From: an uncultured Oscillospiraceae bacterium
GTDB lineage: Bacteria; Bacillota; Clostridia; Oscillospirales; Ruminococcaceae
Length of the DNA: 34,439 nt
Assembly: GCA_934486875.1 (NCBI GenBank)
Contig: CAKSPU010000027.1
Coordinates: 1-34,439 of the forward strand
Direction of reading: 5' to 3'
The notes under the pieces were generated by a model. The model was not told where the DNA came from. It saw only the letters and a list, made by a program, of their open reading frames with translations, and did no database searches. The first letter of the stretch is position 1; each line of letters begins with the position of its first letter. Both the position numbers and the translations under genes were made by a program. Of the stretch, positions 32,199 to 34,439 are shown in pieces.

Positions 32199-32865
32199 AA
32201 ACAGTAACCTCAAAGAATTTACCAAAGGCATTATCAAGGAAAACCCCACCCTTGTGACCCTCCTTGGAATGTGCCCCACTCTTGCAGTCACCACAATGGC
32301 GGAAAACGGTCTCGGAATGGGAATTGCCACCACATTCGTGCTTGTCTGTTCAAATGCGGTGATATCGCTCCTTAAAAACGTTATCCCCAAAGCCGTAAGA
32401 CTTCCAAGCTTCATTGTTATAATCGCAAGCTTCGTTACCCTTATCGAATTTCTGATGAAAGGCTACGTTCCTGCGCTTTATGACAGCCTTGGAGTGTTCC
32501 TCTCACTTATCACAGTTAACTGCATAATCCTCGGCAGAGCGGAGGCTTTTGCATCAAAAAACAAGCTCATTCCCTCCATACTTGACGGACTGGGAATGGG
32601 TCTCGGATTTACTCTTGCCCTCTTCCTTATGGGCTCTTTCCGTGAGATACTCGGAACAGGAAAATGGATGGGCATTGACCTCCACTTTTCCGACCCTATG
32701 ACCATTTTCATTATGCCCGCAGGCGGATTTTTCGTTCTCGGCTGCATAATCGCTGCCGTCAATAAGCTCGCAAAGCGCAAGCCACCCGAGAAGATCGGCT
32801 GTGCAGGCTGCCCCTGTGCGGACAGCTGCGCAGGCTGTGCAAATGAACACAAGGAGGAGAAGTAA
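32191..32865 (+). CDS. rnfE: Rnf complex subunit RnfE with cysteine-rich tail
   Basis: Integral membrane subunit of Rnf, paired with RnfA. The 224-residue protein has about six helices with the conserved NPTLVTLLGMCPTLAV and DGLGMGLGFTLALFLMGSFREILG segments; C28 and C111 are the cysteines expected to help hold the membrane 2Fe-2S centre shared with RnfA. After the last helix an extra cytoplasmic tail contains five cysteines (204, 207, 209, 213, 216; GCAGCPCADSCAGC), which may bind a metal. The ATG at 32191 is set by AAGGAGG; the longer open frame lies inside rnfG. Confidence 0.95.
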   Translation: MAENSNLKEFTKGIIKENPTLVTLLGMCPTLAVTTMAENGLGMGIATTFVLVCSNAVISLLKNVIPKAVRLPSFIVIIASFVTLIEFLMKGYVPALYDSLGVFLSLITVNCIILGRAEAFASKNKLIPSILDGLGMGLGFTLALFLMGSFREILGTGKWMGIDLHFSDPMTIFIMPAGGFFVLGCIIAAVNKLAKRKPPEKIGCAGCPCADSCAGCANEHKEEK

Positions 32866-32867
32866 GT

Positions 32868-33461
32868 ATGAAATCAATGCTCGTGATACTGTTCAGCGCA
32901 ATGCTGACAAATAACTTTGTCCTCTCGAAATTTATGGGCATCTGTCCGTTCCTCGGCGTTTCAAAAAAGCTTGACAGCGCTGCGGGAATGGGTGCGGCGG
33001 TAACATTCGTAATGGCCTGCGCCACTGTATGCACATATCCCGTTTACACCTTCCTACTTGCACCCTTCGGACTTGAATACCTTAAGACAGTTGCATTTAT
33101 CCTTATAATCGCACTTTTCGTTCAGCTCATCGAAATGATACTGAAAAAGAAAATTCCGTCACTTTATGAATCGCTGGGCGTGTATCTCCCGCTCATCACA
33201 ACAAACTGCGCCGTTCTCGGCGTAACTATCCTCAACATCGACAACGGCTACAATTTCGGAGAATCCATTGTTGATGCTCTCGGTGCGGGACTGGGCTTTA
33301 CCCTTGCCCTGCTCATATTCAGCGGAGTCCGTTCAAGAGTGGACAAAGCTGATATACCCGAAACCTTCAAGGGCGTTCCCGCAACGCTCATAGCCGCTTC
33401 CATAGTTTCCGTTAGCTTTATGAGCTTCTCGGGAATGGTGGAAGGTATCTTCGGCTTATGA
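32868..33461 (+). CDS. rnfA: Rnf complex subunit RnfA
   Basis: Integral membrane subunit homologous to RnfE in inverted topology; the two form the half-channels around a membrane 2Fe-2S centre. The 197-residue protein has six hydrophobic helices with the conserved NNFVLSKFMGICPFLGVSKK, ESLGVYLPLITTNCAVLG and GLGFTLALLIFSGVR segments; C26 and C115 are the likely cluster ligands. AGGAGG precedes the ATG, and the gap to rnfE is only 2 nt. A 72-nt gap with a hairpin follows before rnfB. Confidence 0.96.
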   Translation: MKSMLVILFSAMLTNNFVLSKFMGICPFLGVSKKLDSAAGMGAAVTFVMACATVCTYPVYTFLLAPFGLEYLKTVAFILIIALFVQLIEMILKKKIPSLYESLGVYLPLITTNCAVLGVTILNIDNGYNFGESIVDALGAGLGFTLALLIFSGVRSRVDKADIPETFKGVPATLIAASIVSVSFMSFSGMVEGIFGL

Positions 33462-33465
33462 TACC

Positions 33466-33491
33466 TGCGGACGGGCTTGCTTCCGTCCGCA
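33466..33491 (+). other. Intercistronic hairpin between rnfA and rnfB
   Basis: TGCGGACGG (33466-33474) pairs with CCGTCCGCA (33483-33491), 8-nt loop, directly after the rnfA stop. There is no T-run, so it may stabilise the upstream mRNA or lower rnfB output rather than terminate. Confidence 0.6.
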
Positions 33492-33533
33492 TATACCAAT
33501 GAAAATGACCTTGATCTGAAAGGATTGATATAA

Positions 33534-34331
33534 ATGTTTGAAGCATACATTTTTCCCATTCTGCTTTTTGCGGGAATGGGCATACTTGCAGGCGTGCTGC
33601 TCACCGCTGCTTCAAAGATATTTGAAGTTAAGTCCGACCCCCGTGTTGAAGAGGTCAATGAGGCTCTTCCCCAGGTAAACTGCGGAGCCTGCGGATACAG
33701 CGGCTGTTCAGATTACGCCAAGGCAATAGTTGAAAAGGGCGAGAAGCCTAATCTCTGTAAGCCGGGCGGAGCAAAGTCATCGGACAAAATAAGCGAAATA
33801 ATGGGTGTCAGCGCAGGAGCGGCTGAAAAGCAGATAGCCGTTGTACGCTGCTCGGCTGACTGCGAAAGCAAGAAGCAGAGCTTTGAGTTTGAGGGCGAGC
33901 TTACCTGCGTGAATGCCAAGCGCTTTTACGGCGGAATGTGGGGCTGCAAATTCAGCTGTCTCGGTCAGGGCGACTGCGCAAAGGTCTGTCCCTCGGATGC
34001 GATCGTGATAAAGGACGGTCTTGCAAGGATAGACAAGTCCGAATGTATCGGCTGCGGAATGTGCGCAAAAGTCTGTCCCAATGAAGTTATTGAGATAAGA
34101 AAAATGGCTCCCACGGCTGATGTGATGTGCAGCTCAAAGGATATGGGCAAGGCTGTGAAAGCAGTTTGCGGCAAGGGCTGCATCGGCTGCAGGCTTTGCG
34201 AAAAGCAGTGTGAATTTGATGCCATACACGTTGCCGACAACATTGCCCGTGTAGATCACGACAAATGCACCGCCTGCGGCAAATGTGCGGAAAAGTGCCC
34301 TGTAAAGGTAATTACTATGACAAAGGGCTGA
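33534..34331 (+). CDS. rnfB: Rnf complex subunit RnfB
   Basis: Iron-sulfur subunit that accepts electrons from reduced ferredoxin. The 265-residue protein has an N-terminal membrane helix (about 5-27), then the RnfB/4Fe-4S domain NCGACGYSGCSDYA with a fourth cysteine (C50, C53, C58, C75), and a cysteine-rich C-terminal half with several further 4Fe-4S sites, including CIGCGMCAKVCP, CIGCRLCEKQC and CTACGKCAEKCP. This multi-cluster form is usual in clostridia and acetogens. AAAGGA precedes the ATG. Last gene of the rnfCDGEAB operon; the palindromic repeat lies 14 nt after its stop. Confidence 0.96.
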   Translation: MFEAYIFPILLFAGMGILAGVLLTAASKIFEVKSDPRVEEVNEALPQVNCGACGYSGCSDYAKAIVEKGEKPNLCKPGGAKSSDKISEIMGVSAGAAEKQIAVVRCSADCESKKQSFEFEGELTCVNAKRFYGGMWGCKFSCLGQGDCAKVCPSDAIVIKDGLARIDKSECIGCGMCAKVCPNEVIEIRKMAPTADVMCSSKDMGKAVKAVCGKGCIGCRLCEKQCEFDAIHVADNIARVDHDKCTACGKCAEKCPVKVITMTKG

Positions 34332-34345
34332 TACAAATACATTAA

Positions 34346-34439
34346 GAACCTGTCTTCACAAGAATATGCGCACGTCTTTTCGGCAAATTTTGCCGCAGAC
34401 TGCGTTAAAAATCCTTGCCGGGCGACAGCCCGCCTGCGG
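34346..34439. repeat. Second copy of the palindromic repeat, cut by window edge
   Basis: The 94 nt to the end of the window match 15669-15762 with one substitution (C to A at the 18th base). As in the first copy, TAA immediately precedes the element and it lies directly downstream of a coding region, here rnfB. The right half is outside the window. Confidence 0.9.

Noticed and set aside
1..34439. CRISPR arrays, prophage genes, rRNA genes, complete insertion sequences
   Set aside because: No regularly spaced direct repeats, no phage structural or integrase genes, no transposase and no rRNA-like sequence were seen.

Overview
The window looks like chromosome from an anaerobic, spore-forming clostridial bacterium, most likely a Ruminococcus-like member of the Oscillospiraceae. 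The supporting evidence is a complete Rnf complex (ferredoxin:NAD+ energy conservation), a spoIIGA-sigE sporulation locus, xylose catabolism genes, Gram-positive lipoproteins and D-Ala-D-Ala carboxypeptidase, strong AAGGAGG-type ribosome binding sites, and frequent TTG/GTG starts. The genus is inference; no 16S sequence is present.

Layout. Bases 1-2943 hold a xylose locus: the 3' end of xylA, a trans-aconitate-methyltransferase-like gene, a small membrane protein and xylB. A small minus-strand hypothetical gene follows. Bases 3436-8443 form a plus-strand housekeeping cluster: DUF951 protein, release factor 1, Sua5 (tRNA t6A synthesis), dephospho-CoA kinase, a lytic transglycosylase and an M18 aminopeptidase, several of them overlapping. 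Bases 8523-8687 are a compact tRNA-Leu(CAA) unit. Bases 8741-12014 are the most distinctive region. A MerR-type promoter with a 19-bp spacer drives an internally deleted RibD/DHFR-like remnant, an AdhR/NmlR-like MerR regulator with Cys52, a divergent DXS-like thiamine-diphosphate enzyme that lacks a key substrate-phosphate arginine, and a flavodoxin-family protein with an Isf-like compact cysteine motif. I read this as an aldehyde/electrophile-responsive operon.

Bases 12038-16923 hold a degenerate SGNH protein plus a PQ-loop-like membrane protein (minus strand), a divergent CitA/CitB-type two-component system, a 161-bp near-palindromic mobile-element-like repeat, and an AraC/GyrI-like regulator. 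Bases 16925-26055 are mostly minus strand: a multi-spanning membrane protein, radA, a phosphoglucomutase/phosphomannomutase, an SGNH hydrolase, a DacF-like carboxypeptidase, two lipoproteins and a PAS-domain protein. Gap (GAPDH) at 26433-27470 has a long leader and converges on the sporulation pair sigE/spoIIGA. That pair diverges from the rnfCDGEAB operon at 29390-34331. A second copy of the palindromic repeat is cut by the right edge of the window.

How the parts work together: xylose isomerase and xylulokinase feed the pentose phosphate pathway, GAPDH makes NADH in glycolysis, and Rnf exchanges electrons between ferredoxin and NAD+ while building an ion gradient. SpoIIGA matures pro-sigma-E in the mother cell, and its promoter carries a Spo0A-box-like site. 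Positions of promoters, operators and hairpins come from reading the sequence by eye. Family assignments come from recognised motifs and remembered family sequences, not from database searches.
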